Shown: in pieces, positions 9,031 through 21,046 of the stretch
Layout of the letters: the number at the start of each line of letters is the position of its first letter
Numbering within the stretch: the first letter of the stretch is position 1
Assembly: GCF_003086295.3 (NCBI RefSeq)
Contig: NC_092039.1
Location: 74,481,649 to 74,545,648 of the forward strand
Reading direction: 5' to 3'
DNA: 64,000 nt
From: Arachis hypogaea
Lineage: Eukaryota > Streptophyta > Magnoliopsida > Fabales > Fabaceae
The notes under the pieces: generated by a model
What the model was told of the DNA's origin: nothing
The model's input: the letters and a program-made list of their open reading frames with translations, nothing else
Databases searched by the model: none
Position numbers and translations under genes: made by a program

Positions 9031-9313
9031 TTGTCTTTGAAGAAAATGGCAAAGATATATAATGAAGATGTATGCCTTACGGATAGTGCAAGTTCGCACA
9101 CTATTCTCAAAAGTGATATATATTTTACCCATCTGGTGCCAAAAGTAGAATGTGTTAATACTATTATTGGCTCAGGCAATGTGATAGAAGGCTCCTTAAG
9201 AGCTATAATTTTATTTCCTGCAGGAATAAAATTTATAATAAATAATGCACTATTATCAACCAAGTCTCTGAGGAACTTGCTGAGTTTCAAAGATATTCGC
9301 CGAAATGGATATC
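9031..9313 (+). pseudogene. Copia protease fragment, cut by insertion
   Basis: DSASSHTIL has the form of the copia aspartic protease active site (usually DSGAS/DSAAT). It continues through GSGNVIEGSLRAIILFPAG and LLSTKSLRNLLSFKDIRRNGYL. The reading is cut at 9313 by the Athila-like LTR and resumes at 27368 with YHIKTMNEENHEYLCITTHD. The protein is broken. Confidence 0.82.
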
Positions 9314-10526
9314 TGATGAGCGGATAATTTATATGCTTTTTGGCATTGTTTTAAGGTAGTTTTTAGTATGTTTTAGTTACTTTTTATTATATTTTTATTA
9401 GTTTTTATGCAAAAATCACATTTCTGGACTTTACTATGAGTTTGTGTGTTTTTCTGTAATTTCAGGTATTTTCTAGCTGAAATTGAGGGACCTGAGCAAA
9501 AATCTGATTCAGAGGCTCAGAAAGGACTGCAAATGATGTTGGATTCTAACCTTCCTGCACTCAAACGCGTTTTTCTGGAGCTACAGAAGTTCAATTGGCA
9601 CGCTCTTAATTGGGCTATAAAGCTAACATATTGGGCTTTCTAGAAATGTATAATAGTCCATATTTTTCCTGAGATTTGATGGCCCAAACTGGCGTTAAAA
9701 TGCCCACCAAAGACCCTTTCTGGCGTAAAATGCCGGAACTGGCACCAGAACTAGAGTTAAACGCCCAAACTGGCATCCAAGCTGGTCTTTAACTCCAGAA
9801 AAAGCCTATGCACGTGAAAAGCTCAATGCTCAGCCCAAGCACACACCAAATGGGCCCCAGAAATAGATTTCTGTACTATCTGTACTTAGTTACTTATTTT
9901 CTGTAATCCTCAGTAACTAGTTTAGTATAAATATCACTTTTTACTATTGTATTTTATCTTTGGATCATCTTTTGATCTTTTAATCAACTTTATGCTTGGC
10001 TGGCCTCACGGCCATGCCTAGGCTATTTTCTCTTATGTATTTTCCAATGGTGGAGTTTCTACACCTCATAGATTAAGGTGCGGAGCTCTGTTGTTCTTCA
10101 TGAATTAATGCAAGTACTATTGTTTCTCTTTCAATTCATGCCTACTTCTTCTCCAAGATATACCCTTGTACTTAATTCAGTTAAGTCAGAATGAAGGGGT
10201 GATCCGTGACAATCATCCACTATCTTCGTTACTCGCTTAGCCAAGATCTGCGTGCCTGACAACCACAAGCGGTCTACATGATGTTCAATGTAGTCATTAG
10301 ACGACAGCCGGAGTATAGTCTCTTGGGTCTCTGATCCACGAACCGAGTCCATGAGGTTAGAACCTTCGTGGTATAGGCTAGAACCAATTGGCAGCATTCC
10401 TAAGATTCGAAAAGTCTAAACCTTGTCTGTAGTATTCCGAGTAGGATATGGGACGGGATGAATGTGACGAGCTTCAAACTCACGAATGTTGGGCGTAGTG
10501 ACAGTGTGCAAAAGGATAGAGAGATC

Positions 10527-11979
10527 TGACGATCAAATTTTCTATCGGTAAAGAATTGCACAAATATAATTGCGTTGTGAGTATAGTTCCTAAACCAACA
10601 GAGAATCCTTTCGTACAAAAGTTTTGTTTGTCACTTAAGCAAACCCAATAAAAATAAATAACAGAAGTATTCAAACCTCAGGTCGTCTTCTCAAGGAATT
10701 GCAGGGATGTGTGTTTTATTATTAGTTATGGGTTTTTCCAAGAATTTTTAGAATGAGGAATGATAAAATAATTAACTATAAATTAAAGCGATGAAAATTA
10801 ACAAGAGGCTTTATGTAATTAAAATAGAAGGCCCTGACCTAGAGAAGATTAATCTGAAGTTCTATCCTTGTTGGATTTCCCAAGATTAATTAGTAATAGG
10901 TTGTTATTCCACTTGGTTATCCTTCATTGAATAAAGAAAATTCAAGTTGAGAGCCAACTTCTATTCACAAGAAAATAATCCTTTCCCTTGGGAAGTGTTA
11001 GTGTTAGCAACTAGAAAGCTGGCCAACAACTTCCAATTACCAATTAACTCTTGGGCATTCCAACTCAAGGGTCTCAAATATTAATCAACTTCGAAGTCAA
11101 GTTAGGATCTACTTGGTTAAAATAAATGCAATTTTCATAAATCATAAAAGAAGTAAAGAGAGAACATGGTAATTGAAATTAATGGAAGCAATTAAACAAA
11201 TAATAAAATTAAATGGAAAAATACTCTTTGCATTAATAAATTGAAGGAACATTGAACCTGTGATGAAGAAGTAGAAATCCTAACCTAATGACTAAAGGAA
11301 ATCATAATCCTAAAACCTAAGAGAGAGGAGAAAACCTCTCTCTCTAAAAACTACATCTAAGAACTAAAAAATATGAATTATGAATGTTGTCTGAATTATT
11401 CTCCCGATGAATGGATGGATTCCCCACTTTATAGCCTCTAATCTGTGCTTCTGGACTTGGATCTGGGCCAAAAGAGGGTTCAGAAATCGCTAGGAGCATT
11501 TTCTGCAATTTCTGCACGTGGCGTCTGTCACGCGTTCGCGTCATCTGGAGTTTTGCTCTTCCGCGCATCCACGTCAATTGTGTTCTGCTCAAGGCATGCA
11601 TCCGCGTCGTCCATGCGTTTGCGTCGCTACTTTTTGCGCTAAGCACGCGTCCGCGTCGTCCACGCGTTTGCGTCGCTGCTTTTTCTTCAAAAACTCCATT
11701 TTGTGCGTTCCTTCCATTTTTGTATATTTCCTTTCCATCCTCTAAGTCATTCCTGCCGTATGAAACCTTGAAAATACTTAACACACAAATCATGGCATCG
11801 AATGGTAATAAAGAATAATTAAATTTAATATTTTCAAAGCATAGGAAACATGTTTTCACATATATCATAAAATGAAAAAGGAATAGTAAAACTATGCAAT
11901 TTACATGAGTAAGTGGGTGAAGATTTGATAAAAACACTCAATTTAAGCACAAGATGACTCATAAAATAGGGGTTTATCA
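10527..11979 (-). mobile_element. Solo LTR, family 2 (TGATAAACC...), minus strand
   Basis: AGATC flanks both ends (10522-10526 and 11980-11984). On the minus strand it starts TGATAAACCCCTATTTTATG. It matches the LTRs at 36609-38160 and 53235-54714 in plan, including the CpG-rich palindrome pairs at about 11512-11674. No internal sequence remains, consistent with LTR-LTR recombination. Confidence 0.88.
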
Positions 11980-12106
11980 AGATCCTATTCTGACACAAGT
12001 GAGAACTAACAAATGATTATCCGTGCAGTGGCCGTGCCTGGTATTTTTCATCCGAGACGAGAAATTCGACCGTTGATTAGCCGTACAGAAACCGTAGCTG
12101 GACCAT

Positions 12107-13743
12107 TGGTGCACGAAATTGTGATCATCAATGGCGCCATCAACATGGTACGCACAATTACAATCTCAACTCTTTATCACAACTTCGCACAACTAACCAG
12201 CAAGTGCACTGGGTCGTCCAAGTAATAAACCTTACGCGAGTAAGGGTCGATCCCATGGAGATTGTTGGTATGAAGCAAGCTATGGTCATCTTGTAAATCT
12301 CAGTCAGTAAGATTCAAATGGTTATGAATGATTTATGAATAAAGCATAAAATAAAGATAGAGATACTTATGTAATTCATTGGTGAGAATTTCAGATAAGC
12401 GTATGGAGATGCTTTGTCCCTTCCGTCTCTCTGCTTTCCTACTGTCTTCATCCAATCCTTCTTACTCCTTTCCATGACAAGTTGTATGTTGGGCATCACC
12501 ATTGTCAGTGGCTACAGTCCCGTCCTCTCAGTGAAAATGTTTGCGCTCTGTCACAGCACGGCTATTCAGCTGTCGGTTCTCGATCATGTCGGAATAGAAT
12601 CCAGTGATTCTTTTGCGTCTATCACTAACGCCCCACAATCGCGAGTTTGAAGCTCGTCACAGTCATTCAATCCTTGAATCCTACTCAGAATACCACAGAA
12701 AAGGTTTAGACCTTCTGGATTCTCTTGAATGCCACCATCAATTCTAGCTTATACCACAAAGATTATGATTAAGGAATCCAAGAGATAAACATTCAAGCCT
12801 TGTTTGCTTGTAGAACGGAAGTGGTTGTCTGGCACGCGTTCATAAGTGAGAATGATGATGAACGTCACATAATCATCACATTCATCATGTTCTTGGGTGC
12901 GAATGAATATCTTAGAACAAGAATAAGCTGAATTGAATAGAAGAACAATAGTAATTGCATTAATACTCGAGGTACAACAGAGCTCCACACCTTAATCTAT
13001 GGTGTGTAGAAACTCCACCGTTGAAAATATATATGTGATAATGGTGATCATTGGCTTCGGCCCCAGAGAGGGAACCAGAAGAACCAAGATGATCTAAGAA
13101 CTAGACGTCCAAAGATGAAAATACAATAGCAAAAGGTCCTATTTGTAGAGAACTAGTAGCTTAGGGTTTACAAAGATGAGTAAATGACATAAAAATCCAC
13201 TTCCGGGCCCACTTGGTGTGTGCTTGGGCTGAGCATTGAAGCATTTTCGTGTAGAGACTCTTCTTGGAGTTAAACGCCAGCTTTTGTGCCAATTTGGGCG
13301 TTTAACTCCCATTCTTGTGCCAGTTCCGGCGTTAAACGCCGGGAATTCTGAAGCTGATTTGCAATGCCGGTTTGGGCCATCAAATCTCGGGTAAAGTATG
13401 GACTATTATACATTGCTGGAAAGTCCAGGATGTCTACCTTCCAATGCAATTGAGAGCGAGTCAATTGGGCTTTTGTATCTCCAGAAAATCCACTTCGAGT
13501 GCAGGGAGGTCAGAATCCAACAGCATCTGCAGTCCTTTTCAGCCTCTGAATCAGATTTTTGCTCAGATCCCTCAATTTCAGCCAGAAAATACCTAAAATC
13601 ACAGAAAAACACACAAACTCATAGTAAAGTCCAGAAAAGTGAATTTTAACTAAAAACTAATAAAAATATATAAAAAATAACTAAAACATACTAGAAACAC
13701 ACTAAAAACAATGCCAAAAAGCGTACAAATTATCCGCTCATCA
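12107..13743 (-). repeat. 3' LTR of reversed family 1 element
   Basis: On the minus strand it begins TGATGAGCGGATAATTT (13743) and ends CAATTTCGTGCACCA (12107), 1637 bp. Palindromes are centred at 13272, 13303 and 13334, again 31 bp apart. The U5-like conserved block lies at about 12190-12265. Confidence 0.88.
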
Positions 13744-14628
13744 CAACACCAAACTTAAATTGTTGCTTGTCCCCAAGCAACTGAAAATCAAATAAGATAA
13801 AAAGAAGAGAATATGCAATGAATTTCAAAAACATCTATGAAGATCAGTATTAATTAGATGAGCGGGGCTTTTAGCTTTTTGCCTCTGAACAGTTTTGGCA
13901 TCTCACTCTATCCTTTGAAATTCAGAATGATTGGCTTCTATAGGAACTCAGAATCCAGATAGTGTTATTGATTCTCCTAGTTAGGTATGATGATTCTTGA
14001 ACACAGCTACTTTATGAGTCTTGGTCGTGGCCCAAAGCACTCTGTCTTTCAGTATTACCACCGGATACATACATGCCACAGACACATAACTGGGTGAACC
14101 TTTTCAGATTGTGACTCAGCTTTGCTAGAGTCCCCAATTAGAGGTGTCCAGGGTTCTTAAGCACACTCTTTTTGCCTTGGATCACAACTTTATTATTTCT
14201 TTTTCTCTCTTTCTTTTCGTTTTTTTTTTGTATTCACTGCTTGTTCTTGCTTCAAGAATCATTTTTATGATTTTTCAGATCCTCAGTAACATGTCTCCTT
14301 TTTCATCATTCTTTCAAGAGCCAACATTCATGAACAACAAATTCAAAAGATATATGCACTGTTCAAGCATACATTCAGAAACAAAAAGTATTGCCACCAC
14401 ATCAAAATAATTAATCTATTATAAAATCTGAAATTTATGCAATTCCTCTCTTTTTCAATTAAGCACATTTTTCATTCAAGAAAGGTGATGGATTCATAGG
14501 ACATTCATAACTTTAAGGCATAGACACTAAGACACTAATGATCATAAGACACAAACATAGATAAATATAAGCATGAAAATTCGAAAAACAGGAAAATAAG
14601 AACAAGGAAGTTAAAGAACGGGTCCACC
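13744..14628 (-). other. Hairpin module, conserved block and poly-pyrimidine tract (reversed 3' region)
   Basis: The hairpin GTTGCTTG-GGGA-CAAGCAAC (minus strand, 13762-13781) and the AAGTTTGGTGTTG motif abut the LTR. The conserved non-coding block follows at about 13800-14165 and the homopurine tract (pyrimidine on this strand) at about 14195-14235. The 88-codon plus-strand ORF at 14144 crosses this non-coding DNA and is not supported. Confidence 0.7.
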
Positions 14629-15494
14629 TTAGTGATGGCGGCTTGTTCTTCCTCTTGAAGATCTTATGGAGTGCTTGAGCTCCTCAATGTCTCTTCCTTG
14701 CCTTTGTTGCTCCTCTCTCATGATTCTTTGATCCTCTCTAATTTCATGGAGGAGAATGGAATGTTCTTGGTGCTCCACCCTTAGTTGTCCCATGTTGGAA
14801 CTCAATTCCCCTAGGGAGGTATTGATTTGCTCCCAATAGTTTTGAGGAGGAAAGTGCATCCCTTGAGGCATCTCAGGGATTTCATGATGAGTGGGGTCTC
14901 TTGTTTGCTCCATCCTTTTCTTAGTGATGGGCTTGTCTTCATCAACGAGGATGTCTTCCTCTATGTCAATTCCAACTGAATTACAGAGGTGACAAATGAG
15001 ATGAGGGAAGGCTAACCTTGCAAAGGTAGAGGACTTGTCTGCTACCTTATAAAGTTCTTGGGCTATAACCTCATGAACTTCTACTTCTTCTCCAATCATG
15101 ATACTATGAATCATGATAGCCCGGTCTATAGTAACTTCGGACCGGTTGCTAGTGGGAATGATTGAGCATTGGATGAACTCCAACCATCCCCTAGCCATGG
15201 GCTTGAGGTCATGCCTTCTCAGTTGAACCGGCTTCCCTCTTGAATCTCTCTTCCATTGAGCGCCCTCTTCACAAATGTCTATGAGGACTTGGTCCAACCT
15301 TTGATCAAAGTTGACCCTTTTTTTTTTTAGTTTGAAAAGGGACCTCGGGGATCACCTTCTTTCTTGGCTACAACTTCATAGAAGTGGTCTTGATGCACCC
15401 TTGAGATGAATCTCTCCATCTTTCATGACTCGGAGGTAGAAGCTTTTGCCTTCCCTTTCCTTTTTCTAGAGGTTTCTCCAGCCTTGGATGCCAT
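14629..15494 (-). pseudogene. Env-like ORF with internal deletion
   Basis: The minus-strand reading starts at ATG 15494 (MASKAGE type) and ends at TAA 14629. About 250 bp of the core, including the YANAWITKNHD region, is missing. A run of T (A on the coding strand) near 15320 joins the codons after VPF to those for the VNFDQRLDQVL region, suggesting microhomology-mediated deletion at A-rich sites. The C-terminal 222 codons, with the coiled coil, remain open. It is otherwise close to the intact copy at 3434-4558. Confidence 0.83.
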
Positions 15495-15958
15495 AAATGG
15501 TTATGAAAAAACAAAAGCAATGCTTTTACCACACCAAACTTAGAAGGTTTGCTCGTCCTCGAGCAAAAGAAGAAAGAAGAGATCCTGAGGTGTCAAGGAA
15601 AATTCATCCCTGCACCAAGTGGCGAGCAATAATGCTCTTTATGCCAATTCTGGCGTTAAACTCCGGGCTGGTGCCCATTTCTGGCGTTAAACGCCCAGAA
15701 TGGTGCCAGACTGGGCGTTAAACGCCCATTTGCTGCACTTACTGGCGTTTAAACGCCAGCAAGTTTTCTTCCAGGGTGTGCTGTTTTTCTTTCTGTTTTT
15801 CATTATGTTTTTGCTTTTTCAATTGATTTTGTGACTTCCCATGACTATCAACCTACAAAAAAAAATAACAAAGGAAAATATATAAATATAACATTGGGTT
15901 GCCTCCCAACAAGCGCTTCTTTATTGTCAGTAGCTTGACAGTGGGCTCTCATGGAGCC
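15495..15958 (-). repeat. Palindrome array, 31-bp period, with hairpin and conserved box (reversed)
   Basis: Palindrome centres are at 15658, 15689, 15720 and 15750.5. The hairpin TTTGCTCG-AGGA-CGAGCAAA lies at 15548-15567 and the motif ACACCAAACTTA (reverse complement of TAAGTTTGGTGT) at 15531-15542. The box TTGGGTTGCCTCCCAA (reverse of TTGGGAGGCAACCCAA) is at 15894-15909. This repeats the order seen at 2600-3400, with four palindromes instead of six. Confidence 0.85.
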
Positions 15959-16350
15959 TCAAAGATGTTCAGAGTAATGTTGGAACCTTCCAACACCAAA
16001 CTTAGAGTTTGACTGTAGGGGTTCAACACCAAACTTAGAATTTGGTTGTGGCCTCCCAACACCAAACTTAGAGTTTGACTGTGGGGGCTCTGTTTGACTC
16101 TGTTTTGAGAAAAGCTCTTCATGCTTCCTCTCCATGGTTACAGAGGGATATCCTTGAGCCTTAAATACAAAGGATTCTTCATTCACTTGAATGATCAATT
16201 CTCCTCTGTCAACATCAATCACAGCCTTTGCTGTGGCTAGGAAGGATCTGCCAAGGATGATGGATTCATCCATGCACTTCCCAGTCTCTAGGACTATGAA
16301 ATCAGCAGGGATGTAATGGTCTTCAATCTTTACCAGAACATCCTCTACAT
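15959..16350 (-). pseudogene. Gag-protease C-terminal fragment
   Basis: The minus-strand reading covers the last ~130 codons of the protease half: VEDVLVKIEDHYIPADFIVL, ILGRSFLATAKAVIDVDRGE and three NSKFGV repeats. It lacks the catalytic CDLGSS segment because the fragment is truncated at about 16346. Confidence 0.83.
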
Positions 16351-16631
16351 GCATCTCCAAATGCTTATCTAAAATTCCCACCAATGAATTACATAAGTAT
16401 CTTTATTTTAATTTACGTTTTATTTATCTTTCAGTTATCAAAACTCATAACCAATTGAATCTGCCTGACTAAGATTTACATGATGACCATAGCTTGCTTC
16501 AAGCCGGAAATCTCCGTGGGATCGACCCTTACTCATGTAAGGTTTTATTACTTGGACGATCCAGTGTACTTGCTGGTTAGTTGTATTGGAGTTGTGAAAA
16601 GTGTGAATCACAATTCCGTGCATCAAGTTTT

Positions 16632-16651
16632 TGGCGCCGTTGTTGGGGATT
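16632..16651 (+). other. Primer binding site, tRNA-Asp-like
   Basis: TGGCGCCGTTGTTGGGGATT lies six bases after the end of the 5' LTR. It resembles the complement of a tRNA-Asp 3' end as used by Athila-type elements, with one or two changes. The family assignment of the tRNA is from memory. Confidence 0.7.
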
Positions 16652-17345
16652 GTTTGAGTTTGGACAACTGATGGTTCATCTTATTGCTTAGATTAGGTAA
16701 CCTTCTTTCTTGTTTCAACCTTTATTTTCTTTTCAAAAAGTTTTCGAAAAATTTTTTTTTAATAAAATCATAAAACCAAAAAAATTTTTTTGTGTTCTTG
16801 CTTGAGTCTTGTGTCAAATTTTAAGTTTGGTGTCAACTATATTTTTTTAATTTAGTTTTCTTAAAATTTTTGAAAATTCATGCATTCTGTTCTTCTTTGA
16901 TCTTCAAGTTGTTCTTGATGATTTTCCTTGTTTGATCTTTAAAATTTCTTGCTTTGTGTCTTTTCTTGTTTTTCTTGTGCATTTTCGAATTGTTAGTGTC
17001 CCTAGTACAAAACTTCTTAAGTTTGGTGTCTTGCATGTCTTTCTTTTCTTAAAATTTTTCAAAAATATGTTCTTGATGTTCATCATGATCTTCAAAGTGT
17101 TCTTGGTGTTCATCTTGATATTCAAAATGTTCTTGCATGCATTATTTGTTTTGATCTTAAAATTTTATGTTTTGTTTCATTTTGTTGTTTTTCTCTCTCC
17201 TCATTATAAATTTAAAAGTAAAAAAAATCTTTTCCTTTTTCTTCTCATAATTTTCGAAATTTTAAGTTGACTTGGTCAAAAATTTTTAAAATTTAGTTGT
17301 TTCTTGTTAGTCAAGTCAAAATTTCAATTTAAAATATATATATAC

Positions 17346-17442
<97 letters not shown>

Positions 17443-17517
17443 TTTTCAGTAAATAATACAAAGAAATGAAGGATCAGAACATAAAGCAGAGGAATCACAG
17501 AGAAAAAGAGCATTTTG
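16652..17517 (+). repeat. 5' untranslated region with (TA)n(TG)n microsatellite
   Basis: T-rich non-coding leader. It includes AAGTTTGGTGTC at about 16824 and 17019, (TA)n at about 17331-17360 and (TG)n of about 40 units at 17361-17441. ORFs here are composition artefacts (for example a His-Thr repeat on the minus strand). Confidence 0.8.
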
Positions 17518-17752
17518 GGCATTAAACACCAGAATGGCTATCAATCTAGGCGTTTAACGCCAGTAAAGGTATCATTCTGGGCATTTAACGCCAGAAATGG
17601 CAGCATTCTAGGCGTTTAGAAAAATGGCCACTAAAGAAGGAATCCTGGCGTTTAACACTAGCCAAGGTATCTGGTTGGGCATTAAACGCCCAAAGAGGCA
17701 GTCAAGTGGGCGTTAAATGCCAGAATGGATAGCATTCTGGGCGTTTAACGCC
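17518..17752. repeat. Phased palindrome array in 5' leader
   Basis: Core centres are at 17524, 17555, 17586, 17617 (half-site only), 17653, 17684, 17715 and 17746: 31-bp steps with a single 36-bp step. Units vary between GGCGTTTAACGCC and GGCATTAAACACC, changes of the C-to-T/G-to-A type expected from methylated CpG decay. Confidence 0.88.
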
Positions 17753-18642
17753 AGGATGACACAAGGGAGGTAGTTTTGGTTTCCAATTCAATTTTTTTTC
17801 AATTTTTCATGTTTTAATTCATAACTTTTTGCATCAAACATATTTTAAACGTTCATCTTTCAATTTTTTTTAATATTTTCGAAAATATTAAAACTAATTT
17901 TTCAAAAATCTTTTTCTTAATTTTATTTCATATTTTCGAAAATCCTTGCTAACAATTAATGTTTTGATTCAAAAATTTCAAGTTTGTTACTTTCTGGTTA
18001 AGAAAGGTTCAATCTTTAAATTCTAGAATCATATCTTTTAGTTTCTTATTAGTCAAGTCATCAACTTTAATTTTAAAAATCAAATCTTTTTAATAAATTT
18101 CAATCATATCTTTTTAAAATTTTAATTTCAAAATCTTTTTCTAACTTCTTATCTTTTCAAAATTATTTTCAAATCTTTTTCAACTAACCACTTGACTTGT
18201 TTGTTTTTATTTTAAAGGAGCTTACTATTTCTTATCTTTTTCAAAACCACCTAACTATTTCTTTCACTTCTAATTTTCGAAAATCACCCACCATTTTTTC
18301 AAAATTCTTTTTAATTAACTAATTATTTTAAATTCTAATTTTATTTTATTTCTTTTAATATTTTCGAAACCAACTTAATTAATAAAATAAAAATAAAAAT
18401 ATTTTTCTTTTCCCTCTTCTTAAAATTCGAATACTCTCTCTTATCTCTTTCTATTTATTTTATTTAATTACTAACACTTCTCTTCTACTCATAATTCGAA
18501 CCCCTCTCTCTTCTCTCTGTTTGAATTGCTCATCTCCTCTCTCTTCTCATTCTTCTATTCTTCTATTCTTATACTCACATAAAAGAATCTCTATACTGTG
18601 ACATAGAGGATTTCACTACTCTATTATTCTCTTCTTTTTCAT
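17753..18642 (+). other. A/T-rich gag leader
   Basis: T-rich sequence with many TTTTCGAAAAT-like palindromes and no ORF. The last 120 bp (CTATACTGTGACATAGAGGAT) matches the sequence just before gag at 172-192, supporting a shared leader. Confidence 0.6.
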
Positions 18643-20841
18643 ATGAGTAGGAATAAGGATAAAGACATTCTTGTTGAAGCTGATCCTGAACCTGAAAGGA
18701 CTCTGAAGATGAAGCTAAGAGAAGCTAAAGCAAACACTCCGGAGAGGACCTTACAGAAAATCTTGAAAAAGAAGCAGACATGGCAGCCGAACCCAACAAC
18801 AATGCTAGAGATGCAAGGAAGATGTTTGGTGACTATACTGCACCAACTTCCAACTTCTATGCAAGAAGCATCTCAATTCCTGCCATTGGAGCAAACAATT
18901 TTGAGCTTAAGCCTCAATTAGTTTCTCTAATGCAGCAAAATTGCAAGTTTCATGGACTTCCATCGAAAGATCCTCATAAGTTCTTAGATGAATTTTTGCA
19001 GATTTGTGATACTGTTAAGACCAATGGGGTTGATCCCAAGGTCTACAGACTTATGCTTTTCCCCTTTCCTGTAAGAGACAGAGCTAGGATATGGTCGGAC
19101 TCACAACCTAGAGGAAGCCTGAACTCTTGGGATAAGTTGGTCACTACTTTCTTGGCCAAGTTCTTTCCACCTCAAAATTTGAGCAAGCTTAGAGTGGACG
19201 TCCAAACCTTTAGACAGAAAGAAGGTGAATCCCTCTATGAAGCCTGGAAAAGATACAAGTAATTGATCAGAAGGTGTCCTTCTGACATGCTTTCAGAATG
19301 GAGCATCTTGGATATATTCTATGATGGTCTGTCTGAATTATGCAAGATGTCATTAGACCACTCTTCTGTTGGATCTCTTCATCTGAAGAGAACCCCTGCT
19401 GAAACTCAGGAACTTATTGAGGTGGTTGCAAATAATCAGTTCATGTACACTTCTGAAAGAAATCCTGTAAGTAATGGGATGACTCAGAAGAAAGGAGTTT
19501 TTGAGATTGATACTCTGAATGCCATATTTGGCTCAGAACAAAATATTGACTCAGCAAGTCAATATAATTTCTCAAAATCTGACTGGATTGCAAGTTGCAT
19601 CCGGCAGTACTAAAGAAGCCTCTTCTGAAGGAGAAGCTTATGACCCTGAGAATCCTGCAATGGAAGAGGTGAATTACATGGGAGAATCCTATGGAAACAC
19701 CTATAATCCTACATGGAGAAATCATCCAAATTTCTCATGGAAGGATCAATAGAAGCCTCAACAAGGCTTCAACAATAATAATGGTCGGAGAAATAGGTTT
19801 GGCAATAGCAAGCCTTTTCCATCATCTTCTCAGCAACAGACAGAGAATTCTGAGCAGAGCCCCTATGGCTTAGCAAACATAGTCTCTAATCTATCTAAGG
19901 CCACTCTCAGTTTTATGACTGAAACAAGGTCCTCCATCAGAAATTTGGAGGTACAAGTGGGTCAGCTGAGTAAAAGAGTTGCTGAAACCCCTCCTAGTAC
20001 TTTCCCAAGCAATATAGAAGAGAATCCAAAGAGAGAGTGCAAGGCCATCAATATAACCAAAATGGCCGAACCTATAGAGGAGGAATAGGCAGTGATTTCC
20101 AGTGAGGAAGACCTCAATGGACGCCCACTAGCCAATAAGGAAGTCCCTAATGAGGAACCAAAGGAATCTGAGGCTCATATAGAGACCATAGAGATTCCAC
20201 TAAACTTCCTATTACCATTCATAAGCTCTGATGAGTATTCTTCCTCTGAAGAAGATGAAGATATTGTTGAAGAGCAAGTTGCTCAATTCCTAGCAGCAAT
20301 CATGAAGCTGAATGCCAAGTTGTTTGGTAATAAGACTTGGGAGGATGAATCTCAATTGCTCATTAGTGAACTGAATGCTTGGGTTTAGCAGACATTACCT
20401 CAGAAAAAATCGGATCTCGAAAGGTTCTTAATACCTTGTACCATAGGCACCATGACCTTTGAGAAGGCACTGTGTGACCTAGGGTCAGGTATAAACCTCA
20501 TGCCACTCTCTGTAATGGAGAAACTAGGAATCTTTGAGGTACAAGCTGCAAGAATCTTACTAGAGATGGCAAACAAATCAATAAAACAGGCTTATGGACT
20601 GGTAGAGGATGTCTTAGTGAAGGTTAAAGGCCTCTACATCCCTGCTGACTTCATAATCCTAGACATTGGGAAGGATGAGGATGAATTCATCATCCTTGGA
20701 AGACCCTTCCTAGCCATAGCAAGAGCTGTGATTGATGTGGACAGAGGAGAGTTAGTCCTTCAATTGAATAAGGACTACCTTGTGTTTAAGGCTCAAGGAT
20801 CTTCTTCTGTAAACATGGAGAAAAAGCATGAAAAGCTCTGA
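18643..20841 (+). pseudogene. Gag-protease polyprotein, stops and frameshifts
   Basis: It aligns by eye along the whole 223-2550 ORF. The start (ATGAGTAGGAATAAGG) is kept. The frame shifts near 18770 and returns near 19528, where an extra T sits in GCCATATTTGG. Internal stops include TAA at 19260 (CAA in the intact copy) and TAG at 19750 (CAG in the intact copy), both C-to-T; further TAGs are at 20086 and 20386. The protease motif survives as CDLGSGINLMPLSVMEKLG. The C-terminal NSKFGV repeats are missing: the reading ends at TGA just after MEKKHEKL. Confidence 0.87.
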
Positions 20842-21046
20842 GCATCTGTAAAGCTCTGTAAGAGCTTCCTGTCAAGCTATTGACACTAAAAAAGCGCTTA
20901 TTAGGAGGCAACCCAATTTTATTTATCTATGTTAATTACTTTTTCATTCCATTTTCTTTAGGTTGATGATCATGTGGAAGTCACAAAAATAGCTACAGAA
21001 TTAGAGCAGGAATAAAAAATAGCACACCCTGGAGGACGAGCTTACT
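20842..21046 (+). other. Post-gag spacer with conserved box
   Basis: TTAGGAGGCAACCCAA (20901-20916) is preceded by AAAAAAGCGCTTA, matching the box after the intact gag. No gene is seen. Confidence 0.65.

Larger units (their letters stand above)
12107..16350 (-). mobile_element. Reversed, 5'-truncated family 1 element
   Basis: On the minus strand the order is protease C-terminus, conserved box, palindrome array, hairpin, env-like pseudogene, homopurine tract, conserved block, hairpin module, LTR (13743 down to 12107). The 5' LTR and most of gag are absent. The break lies inside the protease (CATCCTCTAC/ATGCATC, about 16346), beyond which the host LTR resumes. ACCAT before 12107 is the probable target site, but its partner was lost in the deletion. 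Confidence 0.85.
9314..16625 (+). repeat. 5' LTR of the 18-kb element, interrupted twice
   Basis: LTR sequence is found at 9314-10526, 11980-12106 and about 16350-16625, matching the 3' LTR at 25626-27362. The first gap is a family 2 solo LTR. The second is a reversed family 1 fragment, and roughly 150 bp of this LTR around that insertion is missing. The palindrome series has centres at 9697.5, 9728, 9759 and 9790. The LTR ends GTGCATCA at 16625. Confidence 0.87.

Noticed and set aside
9446..9643. 65-codon ORF (MFFCNFRYF...) repeated in family 1 LTRs
   Set aside because: It recurs at 5610 and 13406 because the LTR recurs; the frame differs in length between copies and lies in U3, so coding use is unlikely.
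17316..17522. Minus-strand ORF with His-Thr repeats
   Set aside because: Translation of a (TG)n microsatellite.
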